64,000 bases of DNA from Labia minor (Eukaryota > Arthropoda > Insecta > Dermaptera > Spongiphoridae): positions 44,281,155 to 44,345,154 of the forward strand of contig OY720347.1 in assembly GCA_963082975.1 (NCBI GenBank), given 5' to 3'. The translations under genes and the position numbers were made by a program. This document shows, in pieces, positions 1 through 13,000 of the stretch. Within the stretch, counting starts at the first letter, position 1; every line of letters begins with the position of its first letter. Below the pieces are notes generated by a model. It was not told the origin of the DNA. It searched no databases and worked only from the letters and a program-made list of their open reading frames with translations.

Positions 1-1970
1 GATGTAAATATGTACATATATTAATTTATATATAATTATATTTATACATATGCGTATAAATCAAAGATTTAATTTCATTTTATGAGAGGATAATTATTAT
101 TATGGTTATTACTATATAATCCACAGTCTCGTTTAATAAAACAATTATATTTTAAAGGAGGTTTCTTTTTTATCAATTTCTTTTATAAAAGTATGAATAA
201 ATGATATAATTAACTAAATAATATTAATATTTTTATTTAGAAAATTATTCTATTTGAAATGATATTTTTATTATTATTTAGAGAGAAATATAATAATATT
301 AATAATACAATTTAATATAAATATATATTTTTAAAAGTTGCATTTAAATTAATTGATCCCTGGAAAAAAGAAAGATTTCTGTTATTTTTTTACACTATCT
401 CATTAAATTTCTTGTTATTCGTTCTTTAGTATTTCTTGGATGAACTTTCTTTAGTCAAAAGTTTATTGTAATAATTGTTGAGAAAATTTAGTTCTGTTTC
501 AATTCCCACATTTATCTTCCTCTCTCTTTGCAAATATGGAAATTATAGATTATGAGAGAACTAGGGCTTTAGGTTAGTAAATTATGATTATATATTATAT
601 ACCTTTCTTTTAAGCATAGTACATTAATAATAAGTATAAAATTAATTATTATAGTTTATAAAAATCGATAAGTAGATTAAGCGATATCAAGTAACAAGAT
701 GAAAATAATATATTGATGGAAAAATTTGTAAAAAAATGACGAAAATCCGTGAAATATTTCAATATTTTCAGAAACGGAATTTAAAGTGTTTGTATGGGTA
801 GACTTTAGCAAAATTATAATTGTTGTTTTTTGTTATATAATTAAATTGTATATTATACTTAGATGTAATTAAAATTAGTCAACCGGAAGTGTGCATTTTA
901 TAAAAATCTCAAGATTTAAAAAAATATTTAAATTTTAATAGTGAAAAAAAACTTTTTGCAACTCTTTATTCTCCTTTTACTACCAAAATTTTACAAAGAT
1001 TTGAATGCATAAATTAGGGCAAAAAAGGATTTTTTTAAGTATGATCTTTTTAAATTATAATTATTGCTGGTAATAATAAAATAAAAAAATATTTTTAATT
1101 TAGAATACTTTTACTTAAGAAAATAGTCTTTTACGTGAAATAAATAATATAACTAATCACATATTTATATACATTTAATACAAAAAAAAGGAAATAAAAT
1201 ATATTAAATTTATTTCTTAAGGGAAATCATTAAAAAATTTAATTTTAATTTATATAATTGTCTTTTACAACTTCCCTGTAAACATATTTAAATAAATATC
1301 ATTTTAGAAATTTAATCTAAATATTTAATATATTAATATATTTAAATTTAATATATTTCAGGATGATTTTATCAAGAATGCATAAAGAAAATAAAAAAAA
1401 AAATAAACTAAAAATATGTTTGCATTCTTATTTATTTGTTTCCAATAATCTTTTTGAGATTTTTATTATGTGTGATCAGAATATAATCTACCAATTTACC
1501 AGAATTTCTTAAATCATAGGGCTGGCGAAAGTTTTAGCAATTTTCATATTTTTTTCTAAACTTATATATAAAAAGAGTGATTTCTACAAAATGTTAAAAT
1601 TAGAAATTATTTTATAAAATTTGATTTAATATTATTATAGTATTACCACTTCAAATGGTTTAAGAAATTCTGATATATACAATTATTTATTATAAAAAAT
1701 GTCTTTCTGTTATTAAAAACCGAGTCACCAACAATTAATTAATGATCAAATATTTATTAGTTTTATTTTTGAAGGAATTATTAAATATTAAATTACATAT
1801 TTATCTAAATTTCTTTATCAAGCTATTTTCAAATTCATTCACTTTTTATATATATTTAAAATTGTAAATTTTATTATTATCTTATCTTATTATGCTAGCT
1901 AAAATTGTATATATCTATATATCTATATATCTATTTATCTATATATCTATTTATCTATAACCATTGGTTC
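1..1970. other. A+T-rich non-coding DNA
   Basis: No coding exon, RNA gene or clear transposon was recognised. The sequence is A/T homopolymer-rich with scattered stops in all frames. A short run of tatcta-type repeats lies at about 1906-1956. It may be intergenic or part of a 5' intron of the furrowed-like gene; the sequence does not decide this. Confidence 0.5.
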
Positions 1971-2075
1971 TCAAAAACCGCTCTAACGATTTTTTTCAAA
2001 TTCACACTAGATATAGTATTTATAAAGAAAAATTGAGTTTTATTGATCACATCTCTTGAAACTTACAGCTTCATT
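1971..2075 (+). repeat. Dispersed repeat R2, copy a
   Basis: This segment begins with tcaaaaaccgctctaacg and is repeated almost unchanged at 7199-7305, including the later attgatcacatctct motif. It has no coding capacity. In the second copy the downstream sequence resembles part of repeat family X (gacgtcac, then aaaataaaattaaaaatatt), so R2 may be a diverged relative of X. Confidence 0.6.
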
Positions 2076-2177
2076 ATTAATTTCTTAATTGAAAATTATA
2101 TATGGGTGACGTAAATGGCATCCATTTTGAAATTTTACTCCCGCCTTTTTTTAATTTTGTATTAATATTTTTTTTAT

Positions 2178-2316
2178 ATTTAAAATATTTTAAAATTTAT
2201 TATTTAATTTCGAAATAAAATTAAAAATATTTATTTTTAATAAAATATAAAAATATTTTAAAATTCATTATTTAATTTCGAAATAAAATTAAAAATATTT
2301 ATTTTTAATAAAATAT
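2178..2316. repeat. Two-copy tandem repeat, unit about 70 bp
   Basis: Two adjacent A+T-rich units share the anchor ttatttaatttcgaaataaa, once near 2200 and again near 2268, followed by the same attaaaaatatttattttta tract. It is a simple local duplication with no gene. Confidence 0.7.
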
Positions 2317-2620
2317 ATATATATTTATTAATCTCTCTCAAAAAAAAACAACAAAACAAATAAATGTCTTTGAAAGATGGTAAAAATATCTTTGTAATTA
2401 TCAAAATATCATAGACCAGCGGTAAGAACAATTGTTTTTACTCCCCCATTTTTTTTTTATCTATTTTCGTGATTTATTTATTCATTGTTCTTTTATTAAT
2501 TAAGTTTTAGATAGTTTTATAATTTTTAATATTTTTTCAATAAAATATTATTTAATACATTTAATAATTGTAATAAATAATTAAAGAATTGTATATCAAT
2601 ATTTTTTAAAGGGTAGAGCG

Positions 2621-2718
2621 AGCTCGGTGTCCCAGGTATTAATATTACCAGCCAAATCCAATAATAATGAATCATTTTTTTTAACTTAAGTACCGAGCCG
2701 AGGCTCGGGGTCCCGGTA
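2621..2718 (+). repeat. R1 repeat, copy 1
   Basis: First of five copies of an approximately 98-bp repeat. It starts agctcggtgtcccaggta, contains TTAATATTACCAGCC, and ends with a hairpin (CGAGCC-GA-GGCTCG) followed by ggtcccggta. The start and end motifs (ctcggtgtccc and ctcggggtccc) are imperfect direct repeats. The G+C-rich ends stand out from the A+T-rich surroundings. No reading frame is conserved. A hairpin about ten bases inside one end is known from Helitron 3' termini; assigning R1 to that class is inference. Confidence 0.75.
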
Positions 2719-2807
2719 TACATATTTATGTATTATTGAGGACCCCAAGTTCCATGCAATGATGCAACATTTAATAATTGTAATAAATAATTAAAGAATT
2801 GTATATC

Positions 2808-2907
2808 AGCTCGGTGTCCCAAGTATTAATATTACCAGCCAAACCCAATATAATAATGAATTATTTTTTTTTAACTTAATTACCTAGCCGAGGCTCGGGG
2901 TCCCGGT
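2808..2907 (+). repeat. R1 repeat, copy 2
   Basis: Second R1 copy, preceded by about 42 bp (2767-2808) that duplicate the flank of copy 1 (about 2557-2599). Copies 1 and 2 therefore arose by a segmental tandem duplication rather than two independent insertions. The TAATATTAC motif and the terminal hairpin are kept. Confidence 0.75.
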
Positions 2908-3052
2908 GTGATCTTAATATATTGTCAGAATTAGATAAATAATGTAGAGAGAAAAATTATTTAAAAATAGATATTTATTTAAATGAAATAAAATTATTTA
3001 ATTTACAGAATGAAAATGTCTATAATAATGTCTAAATATTTTTTCGAGCGAC

Positions 3053-3150
3053 AGCTCGGTATCCCAGGTATTAATATTACCAGCCAAACCCAATAATAAT
3101 GAATCATTTTTTTTAACTTAAGTACCGAGCCGAGGCTCGGGGTCCCGGTA
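3053..3150 (+). repeat. R1 repeat, copy 3
   Basis: Third R1 copy with full ends and the hairpin. It lies 145 bp beyond copy 2, in unrelated flanking sequence, so it looks like a separate insertion. Confidence 0.75.
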
Positions 3151-5416
3151 CTAATTATTAAATATTTATAAGTATATATTTATCATTAAGACTTTCACTG
3201 TCGGTTTAAACTAACTATTTTTATTTTTGCATTTAAACTTTCACTTTTAAGAATATAAAAATTTATAAACATAAACCTTCTTCACTGAATGCAAATGAAT
3301 GTAAATAGCGATTTTTAAAAAAAATATATATATATCGAAACCTGCCTGCACTTGTTTCTACTATGACTTTCTGTTCTATTTCACTTTACAATTGGATTAC
3401 AATCGTTTTCGAGACTTGCAGAGGAAAGGCGAAGGTTATTGAGCAGTTAACCTTGGATAGACGACTGTTTAAAATCAATCCAAAAATATCCTTCAAAATT
3501 AATTAGAAGAAATTTTAGCAACCATGATTTTACTAATAAGGAACAATATAGATGTATAACGTTTATTTTGGTAGAATTTTGATTGAATATTTCCTTGTGA
3601 CCATGAGAAAATTTTTAATTTTGGAAAATTACATTAATATAAATACCTTAATATATATATATAGAGATATAGACATATATAATGATTTTGTATTAGAGAT
3701 ATTCTTTTAAAATAATGAAATTATAAAACATCTAATGTCATTGTATTATTATTATAATATTCAAATATTTACAATTTCATGGAAAATTGTTTAGAAAACA
3801 ACAGTTGAAATAATTCAATTGCATTGTACATTAATTTAATTTTACATTTTTTTTTTTTGTTTCCCTGTTATAGAGTTAATTTTTAGGTACATGTATAATT
3901 TTAGAAATAAAGTGAAAATATTGAGCATTTAATATTAATAGGCAAAAACGCACGCTCGAATACACACCTTGAGAATTCGTGCCCAATCATGCATTTTCTT
4001 ACATGGACAATTTCACTTTCTCTCTCTCTCTCTACTGGACGATGAGAATGCTAAATGTAATATTATAATTCTAAAGTATAAGAAAATTCGATTAAAACAA
4101 GACGATATTAAATGTTTTTATCAATTCAAAAATAAGTCAATTTTTAAAATTCCTAAAAAATTGATTTTATTATTTTATTCACTCAATATTATTAGGTCAT
4201 ATTGGAATATATTTAATTTTTTATTTATTTAATATATTTATTAATTTAATCTAAATTCTACAATAACGATTGTAATATATATTCCAATTCAATCTTCCAT
4301 ATACTAATAATTATATTTATCGGTATTATGTTGGAAGTATTTCATCTTTTTTTCTAAAAACAAACAGAATAATTCTTACTAATCAATATATATAGAGTTT
4401 ATTCAATTATTTTTAGAGATAATAAATATAAAAAAAATGTTTAATGACTTTTATTAACAAATACTATTACTATTTAAAATACTTTTTTGTTTGTAAATTT
4501 CAAAATAAAAAAATAAATGTTGATAAATCAAATATAATTTTTTATTTATAGTATATCTCTAATATTATTAAAGTTATTTTTGAATTAATATAATAATTGA
4601 ATTATACTATTATTATATTATATTAGTCACATTTTTTTTAAAATTATGATATATTATTATTTGTTATCTTTTCCAAATACAAGGTATTAGAGTATTAATT
4701 TTTTATTAAACTATTAGACGATAATGTAGTGATTAAAAACATATAATTATCGCGAGATAAAAAAATATAATTCAATTTCATATGAAAATTCAATACTTTT
4801 TATTCTTACAAAATCCTAAAATTGGAGTGCAGTTTATATATATATATATAACATTTAAATACGGTTAATAAAATTTATTTTGATACAATATATAATTTTT
4901 TAATAAAGATATTTCCTGATTAACACATTATATAAGTATTGCGGAAATTTATTATAAAATAATAGAAATATATTTTATATATATTATATATATATATTTT
5001 TACAATAAAGATTCCAGGAAAATAAATGAAGAAATTATAATTAATATAAATCCCAAGTCAATTTAATCTATGATATTATTTAGTTATTTGAAATTTAAAA
5101 AAATAAATATAAAATATATATTTACAAGTTTAATATGAATATTATTTCAACATTAAACTACTATAATCTAATTCATTTATTATTATACAATTCTGTAATA
5201 ATTGCAAAACAACAATTTAATCATTAATACTTACAATTGGATAAATATTTAAATTTTGGCCCTTAGTCAATTCATTTTTTTGAATTGTTAAACCAGAAAG
5301 ATCATTTACAATGATTTTTGTTTTTATTCCTATTATATTAACACCTACTATTTTCTCACGAAACAGTGAGGTCTAAATTTTCTCATAAGGATAATTAAGA
5401 CAGTTGAAAAAAAATA
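3151..5416. other. A+T-rich non-coding DNA
   Basis: No exon, RNA gene or transposon was recognised. Only short chance reading frames are present, plus a (tc)n run near 4018-4032. Confidence 0.5.
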
Positions 5417-5790
5417 TTAATAATAAAATTCTTTGAAAATGTCTTTGTGAAAGGGAGAGTTTACAAAGCCAGTAAATATAAAGGGAATGATTTCGTGGTG
5501 AGAAGGAACTGGATGACTCATCAGAAAGAGTTGACGAATCGGTTGGGGGACCTTCGGATCTTCTTGAAGATCACTTCCGAAAACATCCAGATGGCCAATG
5601 ACCTGGCGTGGAGAGGTCATGGAGATGAAGGGTCACCGGGACAAAACAACTAACGGTGGGCTTCTCTTCTTAAAGTTAAGTTGCAATCGGAGCACAGGCG
5701 ACACAGACTTCTCTAACGGTCCAATGGGCCGTTACGCGTCGGCTCCGTTTGCATACATGCCTGCAGGAAATCACTCGCTGACCTAATTAC
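5417..5790. other. Unassigned G+C-richer island
   Basis: About 370 bp of clearly higher G+C than its surroundings, with short overlapping open frames on both strands (plus strand 5447-5653 and 5598-5786; minus strand 5417-5620). None of the translations resembles a family I know. There is no signal peptide, no clear splice pair, and no repeat elsewhere in the window. It could be a non-coding first exon or promoter of the furrowed-like gene, or an old transposon piece. Confidence 0.35.
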
Positions 5791-7047
5791 CTAGCAATTT
5801 ACCAAAATAAACATTGGTTAAGTAGTATCTTAGATGTGGGAAACTACCAACCGTCTTTAATATTAGAAAATAATTATTAACTGATGCACAAGACTGCCTT
5901 GTAAGAATTTACAAATCAATATTATTATAATGAAACCAAATTTAATGTGTTTTGTATGATTTTTTTACAATCTATTCAGTCTGAATAGATAAATTATTAT
6001 TTAAATTTTATTTTCTATTAAGGAACGTTTTTATAATTGATATTATTTTAGAATTTCTATCAATTTTCAAAATTGTTGATGAACATAATATAAATAGTTG
6101 ATATAAATTTAATACATTTTTAATATAATTTACATCAAAATATAAATTAATTTTCTTCTAAGGATTAGTCTAAGATCATTTTCCTTCAGTATCCTTTCCT
6201 TTATTTTGTAACAATAATATTTTAAAATAACGTTATTTTACATTATCATTAAGTAGAATATAATTAAATATAGTAAAAGTAAAAATATATAAACCTGTGT
6301 GAGATTAAATAGAATATACATTAAAATAATAATTATAAAAAAGTCGAATTAAAATTAAATTTTATTATTATTTTTAAATTTAAATTAAATTAATCAAAAC
6401 TAAACTAACTAAAGTTTAGTTATTAAATTATAATTAACGTACATAAATACTAAATCTGTATTATATTATGATATCATTAATTTATTTAAATCTATATAGT
6501 TATACAATTATGAGTTGATTATGATCTTTAGTGCAAAATAAATATTAAATCAAATAAATGAATAAATAAAATTAAAATTAAATAAGAAAGTTTTTCTTTA
6601 GAATAAATATTTTATATAGATTTCCTTTAAAAACTATACTAACTATAAACACCATTAAGATTTAGTAAATACCATACTTCATGTTTATATTACTAGCGGT
6701 TTATTCTATAGAAGGTAATTAAAATTCCTAACTTCCAAAGTAGTCGAATCATGTTCAGGAGCCCTCAAAACATGAACACATTTTTTTCAAGATTACTTTT
6801 CTATAATGATTTAGTATAAACAATTAAAAAAATAAGTTGCAAAAAGGAATCAACATGTGATAAAAAAATTCTTTTATTTATATTGATTAACTTATTATAG
6901 TTAAATTTTACATTAAGAAAAATGAAAAGATAATTCTTATATGAGTGGATTTGAATGAAACTTTTCTTATTAAATGTTCTTACTTGAGATTCTAGGATAA
7001 TTATCAATTTATTAAAATTAATATACACATAGACTTATTATATTTAG
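5791..7047. other. A+T-rich non-coding DNA
   Basis: Nothing recognisable was seen: long A/T tracts and no conserved frames. Confidence 0.5.
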
Positions 7048-7140
7048 TACCGGGATCCAGAGCCTCGGCTCGGTAATTAAGTTAAACATTTCATTATTAT
7101 TGGGTTTGGCTGATAATATTAATACCTGGGACACCGAGCT
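7048..7140 (-). repeat. R1 repeat, copy 4 (inverted)
   Basis: R1 in opposite orientation, diverged. It begins taccgggatccagagcctcgg and reads through gataatattaatacctggg to the accgagct end. TAATATTAC is altered to TAATATTAT on the repeat strand. Repeat R2 (copy b) follows at 7199. Confidence 0.7.
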
Positions 7141-7198
7141 CTCACTCGACCCTTTCAAAAAAAGAACCCATTTACATATATATATAATATATATATAT

Positions 7199-7470
7199 CT
7201 CAAAAACCGCTCTAACGATTTTTTTGAAATTCACACCAGAGATAGTATTTATAAAGAAAAATTGAGTCTTATTGATCACATCTCTGGAAAAAATCATCTT
7301 CATTAGTTTTTTTTAATTTAAATAGATATGACGTCACAGCCACCGCCCGTGAGATATATATATATCTATTCTTAAAATAAAATTAAAAATATTTATATTA
7401 TAGTCATATTTGTTTTTTATTTAATTAATAGATACATTTAAATTATTTGAAATTGTTTCACAACGTTTAG
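7199..7470 (+). repeat. R2 repeat copy b with X-like 3' part
   Basis: 7199-7305 matches R2 copy a. From about 7328 the sequence (gacgtcacagcc, later ttaattaatagatacattta and atttgaaattgtttc) matches the inner part of repeat family X. This links R2 to X, either as a relative or as a composite. Confidence 0.5.
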
Positions 7471-7999
7471 AAGATTTATCTTTATTCGATTCGATATAGA
7501 ATTAAATGACGTCATCAATTTATTATACAGCGACTCCGTAAATATAAAATATTATTCTATACTAACTAGGTGTTCAATCAGCATATTAGATAAAACATTT
7601 ATTTGTTTTTGTGTTCTTACTTTTAATATATTTTAATTTAATCAGTAAATTAATTATATATTATTATTGTAAATGTTATATCTATCTATCTCTGTGCTCT
7701 ACGGTAGTCTCTTGCCCGCAACATCCACATTTCTAGAAGTGTCCCTTCATACATTGTGAATCCACCCATAATGATATCTTACTTACTTGAAAATGAAAAT
7801 CCAATTATGAGATCAAAATTAAAATTATTTATTCATATAATCTTGAATGTTTTCAGTGTTTTATAAATAATTTAAAAAGGCCTATATTAAAAAATAAAAT
7901 TAAAAATATAATAAAATATAAAAATATAATAAATATAAATAATATTAAAAATAAAAATATAAACATTCTTTGAATGACAACATGTAGATATCAAATTTT
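7471..7999. other. A+T-rich non-coding DNA
   Basis: No gene or recognised element. A simple (aaaatata)-like stretch runs at about 7890-7960. Confidence 0.5.
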
Positions 8000-8097
8000 A
8001 AATAAGTTGACATGAACCGACCGACGGTTTGAAATAAATTAATTTCCAGCTACAGAAACAATTTCAAATAATTTAAATGTATCTGTTTCGTTTAAGG
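8000..8097 (+). repeat. Repeat X, terminal fragment
   Basis: Carries the AAATAAGTTGAC end, then accgaccgacggtttgaaat and the ttccagctacagaaac block, which match the start of the longer X copies at 33141 and 50711. The rest of X is missing. Confidence 0.7.
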
Positions 8098-8144
8098 GGT
8101 GTATGTTTTATGACTATTTTTTTTAAATTATTTGAATGGCGATT

Positions 8145-8237
8145 TGGTGAATCAGGTATTAATATTACTAGCCAAATCCAATAATAATGAATCATTTTTT
8201 TTTAACTTAATTACCGAGCCGAGGCTCGGGGTCCCGG
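8145..8237 (+). repeat. R1 repeat, copy 5
   Basis: R1 copy with a degraded left end (tttggtgaatcaggta), TTAATATTACTAGCC, and an intact right hairpin followed by ggtcccggc. Confidence 0.7.
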
Positions 8238-9770
8238 CACTATATATATATATATAATTTTAGCTAGCATAATAAGATAAGATACACATAAATATTATAT
8301 TTAATGAATATAGAACAAAAAAGCATAATTTATGGGAACCAGTTGTGAGAGGGAGTTGCTTCCAGGTTGGTCAGGTTCACCCAAAAGACCTTCTGACCCC
8401 TCCACCTTTTGCTGCGTGAAGTAATTTCCATTTGCAAATCAGGTCCAGAGGCGGTAAAAAATTTTGCATCCTGTATTATAGTGGAAAGGAGAAAATTATA
8501 ATATTTTATAACTATTTCAAATCATATATCACTTCTTTGATATCAAATTGAAAACAACTTATAAAGTATTTAATTAACAAGATCTATTATACTAATTAAT
8601 AATTTTATTAGTAAAAGTTTATCATTTTCTAAATATTTAAATCCTTTTATAAGGATATTTACCTATACAATTTCTATTCTCTTATACTAAATATATTTAA
8701 TCTAATAAATAAATTAATGAATAATTGTAATAAAATAAAAATTGTATAGTTATGAATCGTTTAAAGAAAATATATAATGTGGAATTTTTTTTATTAAGTT
8801 TATTAGCATCTGTTCGCCAGGTGATAAATTAAGGATATCCGGCCTTCGGAAGGTCCCCTTTAACATAAATTCAGTCGAGTTGAAATTGTCTGTTTTGAAG
8901 GAAAGAAAACTGTTTTTTGGCTCAACTTCACTTATTTGGAAAGCCAGAGCAGACAGATCTCTTTCACAAGATTGAACGTGGAACTACCAGCTCGGTTAAT
9001 GAACTCGGATAAATATTAGAAAAAAATATCATTGTACCAATTGTCTGACACCGATTGCAAGTAATAAAGGCAAAATTAGCGGTCTTACAATGATTTTGCT
9101 CTTTTGAAAATGGGCCTTTGTCATTTTTTTATTGGCCTTGGTTTAATTTGAATTCTCAATTTGGTCAACGGAAATCTAATTTTAATAAATAAAAAATTAA
9201 ATTAAATCTAATTATAAATTAAATGGGATAAATTTTATATTAACAAATATAATTTAACTATTCTTATGTATTCTATGACATAGTGGGAGTTATAATTCGA
9301 TTTAAAGCGTTTTTTCTGTTTATTTCTAATCTACATGGTATAATAGGAATTTCGAAAAAAAAACATTTTCCGTCACGTTTTATCGATCATTGTGACATAG
9401 GACTTTGATTTTCAGTTCTCTTGAAATATTAAATAGAAAAAAAAACATATATATAAAAAATTTATTTTAAGATTTAAAGTAGTAATAATCTAATTAAAAT
9501 ATTCATCGAGATCATTCGATACCTTGTTTTGCAATTTCCGTTATTTCATAATCTATTTAAATTAAATTTAATCAATCACACTAAATATTTTAGAGATATT
9601 TACAGGCACATTTTTATACAAAATATTGAATAACATTACAAAAAATATAAACAAATATACTACTTCTTCAAACTAGCTTCACAATATCTTCATCAACCTC
9701 TTCAAAATCATGTCTTTTACTCTTTAGTTAGAAGTGAACCTACCGAGCTCGGTCCTATCGCAAAGACAAA
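8238..9770. other. Non-coding DNA with two G+C-richer patches
   Basis: Patches at about 8330-8470 and 8810-9130 are richer in G+C than the flanks. Neither gives a recognisable protein or structured RNA, and neither is repeated in the window. They could be regulatory DNA or untranslated exons; I see no evidence that decides this. Confidence 0.35.
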
Positions 9771-10096
9771 AATCTGGAATGTCTCCACTCAACTATCTCG
9801 CATATTTGAATTGGATTAATTAACATTTATTATATTTAAAAATTACAATTTAAAATTATGGTTTAAAATTATAATTTAAGATTAATAAATAATATTTATT
9901 AAACCAGCGCGTGTTTGGCTCTTTGTTGATGGCACCACATCTGCTGGTGCGTGATTAGCAGTTTACGTTTTAAAAAATTTATTCCGGTACTTTCGGCGAT
10001 TCAATCAAGCAAAAATTTTATATATAGCAGTTTTATACAATTTTTTATCATGTGGAAAACTATCAAACATATATCTTTATTTTTACAGTCAGTTTA
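9771..10096 (-). repeat. Repeat Y, partial copy
   Basis: Inverted partial copy of family Y. It has the hairpin end (ctggaatgtctccactc), the aaaccagcgcgtgtttggct block, the ggtactttcggcgattcaat block, and ends near tttatttttacagtcag. The distal half of Y, with the (ca)n run and second hairpin, is missing. Confidence 0.7.
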
Positions 10097-13000
10097 AAAA
10101 TGAAAATGATAATTTATTTACACGAATATTAGTTAAAAAAAAATAATTAAAATTAAAAGCATCTCTTATTTAGTTGCATTTGAAAATATATCTGTTTTTT
10201 GCATTCATTTCCATAGATAATTTTTAATAAAAAAAATATACCTATATATTCCAATAAAAAAATAGGTAATTTTCTATTGTCAGTTGAGAGAATTCAATGA
10301 TGAACATAATTCATATTTACTTATCTGCATGTCTCATGGCATATTTTAAGTGTAATAAATAATAAAAAATCATTTAATAGAGCATAATTAGTTGGAAAAA
10401 AATTCCCAGAGACAATAGATCATCGTGTTTTTTATAAGGGAAAATGTCATTCAAAAGTTTTTGTTTTTTTAAAAATCAACTTAAGAAAGCAACGTAACAC
10501 TTCGATGTAATAATTGATATTTAAATGTATGCCAACGCCCTTGATCTGAGAGATGGTCATTAAAATAGAGTGAATATATACCACTGAAAATAATATTGAA
10601 AATTTCATCCAAAAAGAGATATAATAAATTGTAAAATTTTTGTGTGTTTATTCCACTATGTATTGCAAAATTTTCAATTAAAATGAACAATAGTAAAATC
10701 AGCTGAGTTTAATTTATCTTCATTTGATTTATTAAGCAAACTTCATGTATGTCCAGCCATTAAAGATAAATTTTTTAAAGTGTTTTTTTTTATTTATTTT
10801 TATATTTACTGAAATTTAATAATAAAACTAATTTACTTTATTATTGAATTGAAATACAATTAGTCTAATAAAATTGCAAATATAATGAAGTATAGGTAGA
10901 AATTTTTATTAGACATTATTAGACCATTTAAAAAATTATGATACAACCGCATAAGAAATTATCAAAGGAGAAAACCGTCTCTATCACTTCCTAAATCATA
11001 AAAACTTATTGTTCTTAATTAAAGTTAGAATCGGTTATATTAAACTAAACTAAAACAAAAAAAAATTATTCATTTTTTTTTAAATTTTTTTATATAATTC
11101 TCCCTTCACATAATTAGTATATCTAATGATTGGATATCAATTATGTATGTACTTTCTTTCTCTGTAAACAAACTTATCGTGGTTTTTATGATTTTTGATG
11201 AAAAATGCTTTCTTATTGAATAATTAAAAACATTTATATTTAAACAATAATGAATATTTAGAAATAATTATTAAATAAAAGAATTACCTACACAAAATAT
11301 TTAAATACTTTATTATAAAAATAAATCTTATAATAATATGATGTCATACAAATATTACACGAATGTAAAATTAATTCCGAAACACATTTCGTAAATGGAT
11401 ACGTTTCTTGCATACGTGTATATTGTAGTTAGGTGGTAAATATGCGATTGATATGATATGGCATGGTTATTTGTATGGGACGTTTCAAGATTTCAAAATA
11501 ACAAAATATAAAATAAATTTAAGGAGTTAATGGGAGAAGAGAATGATAATAATGGATGAGAAGGAGGAGTGGTTTTTTTAATAATTTTATTATTGTCCTT
11601 TTTCGGCATGTGTTTTAAGAAGGATTTTGTTTTCTAAAATGTGATATCGTTAACCAGAACACAAACAATCATACGTTTCTATTTTCACTTAAAATAACAA
11701 TACTATTTTTTCCGAAACGAAACTAATTTTTCTATTAATACACTAAAAACAAATGAAAAATATTATTCCAATATTCTATCAGTTATATTACAACCCGATC
11801 CTTCTGAAGATGCTTCTTAACAAAGGACTTTCACCGGTGGCATCATTTGACAATGAATATTGTTTGTTTTATTTTGAACTTAGTCCATTCGGTTATATTC
11901 TTTCTGAAAACCTCCTTCTATAAGCCAGCAGTACTTAAAAGATGTTAATATAAAGAAAATTGTGAATAATTTTAATAAATAATTTTTTAGCGAAGAATAA
12001 AGAAACTTGCAAATAGTGAATAAGCAAATACCGGAACCATGAATAAGGAACTTCAACTGTATTTAATTTGAATATTCGTGATGTTTTAATTATTATTATA
12101 AAAATATTTCATTTATTTAATATTAAATCCATAAAAATGCAATAATTACTTATTAATATTAATATATTGGACTTATTCTCATATTATCTTTATTCAAAAC
12201 ATTTAATAATATAATTGAGCCATTCAGATGCCAAAAGGATTAACTCCAGTTTTTAAAATTTTGCTAGTAATGTAATGTAATGTAATCTGCAACATATGAA
12301 ATGCAATATACATTTTTCTGTAATCAATAACCCTGAATTTAATACAAACTATGAATTTTGGGCTTCATTTTCTCAGTTTATTTATATGTGGAGTTAATTA
12401 ATAGCTTTAGCTTCTGTGTGGCACAATTAATAAAGAATATAGAAATTATCAATCTCTTTGTTAAAAGAAATTATACGTATTTATTAGAATTAATTATATG
12501 ATAAATATGATGAAAATTATTATTTGTTTCAATGAAATTTGTTTATGAATAGATTTAAAAAGCCAAGGTCATATGTATATTTTCATATATTATATAGTAT
12601 ACTTGTACCTATATCTTTTTACTCTAGCAGAACCGATACAATGATTAAGTTGTGTTGAAATCGCAAGTAGGAACGAGGTATATTTTTAAACATTCTTATC
12701 CATTAAGTATCTTTTAATTAATTAACTTCTAAAGAATATGGAAATAAGAGTGGATTCAAGTGAAATCTTCATGAAAAGAAAATTGAGTGAGAGTTTTGAG
12801 AAATACATGTAATCTCATTTAATTACTCTTCTCTTTTTCATTGATAATCTAAAGTGCTTGATTAAATTATAAAAAAAAAAAAAAAGATTTGAAATAATTT
12901 TATTTCTGTCTCCCATTTCACGTGACATTATTTTAGTGAAATTTTGGAATATAATTAAGCTCATTCATTATTAAGAAGGATAGAGAATCGCTGGGAAATG

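Noticed and set aside
2621-8237. Integrated geminivirus-like or other CRESS-DNA virus
   Set aside because: Only the nonanucleotide is shared. No Rep or capsid reading frame is present in or near the R1 copies.
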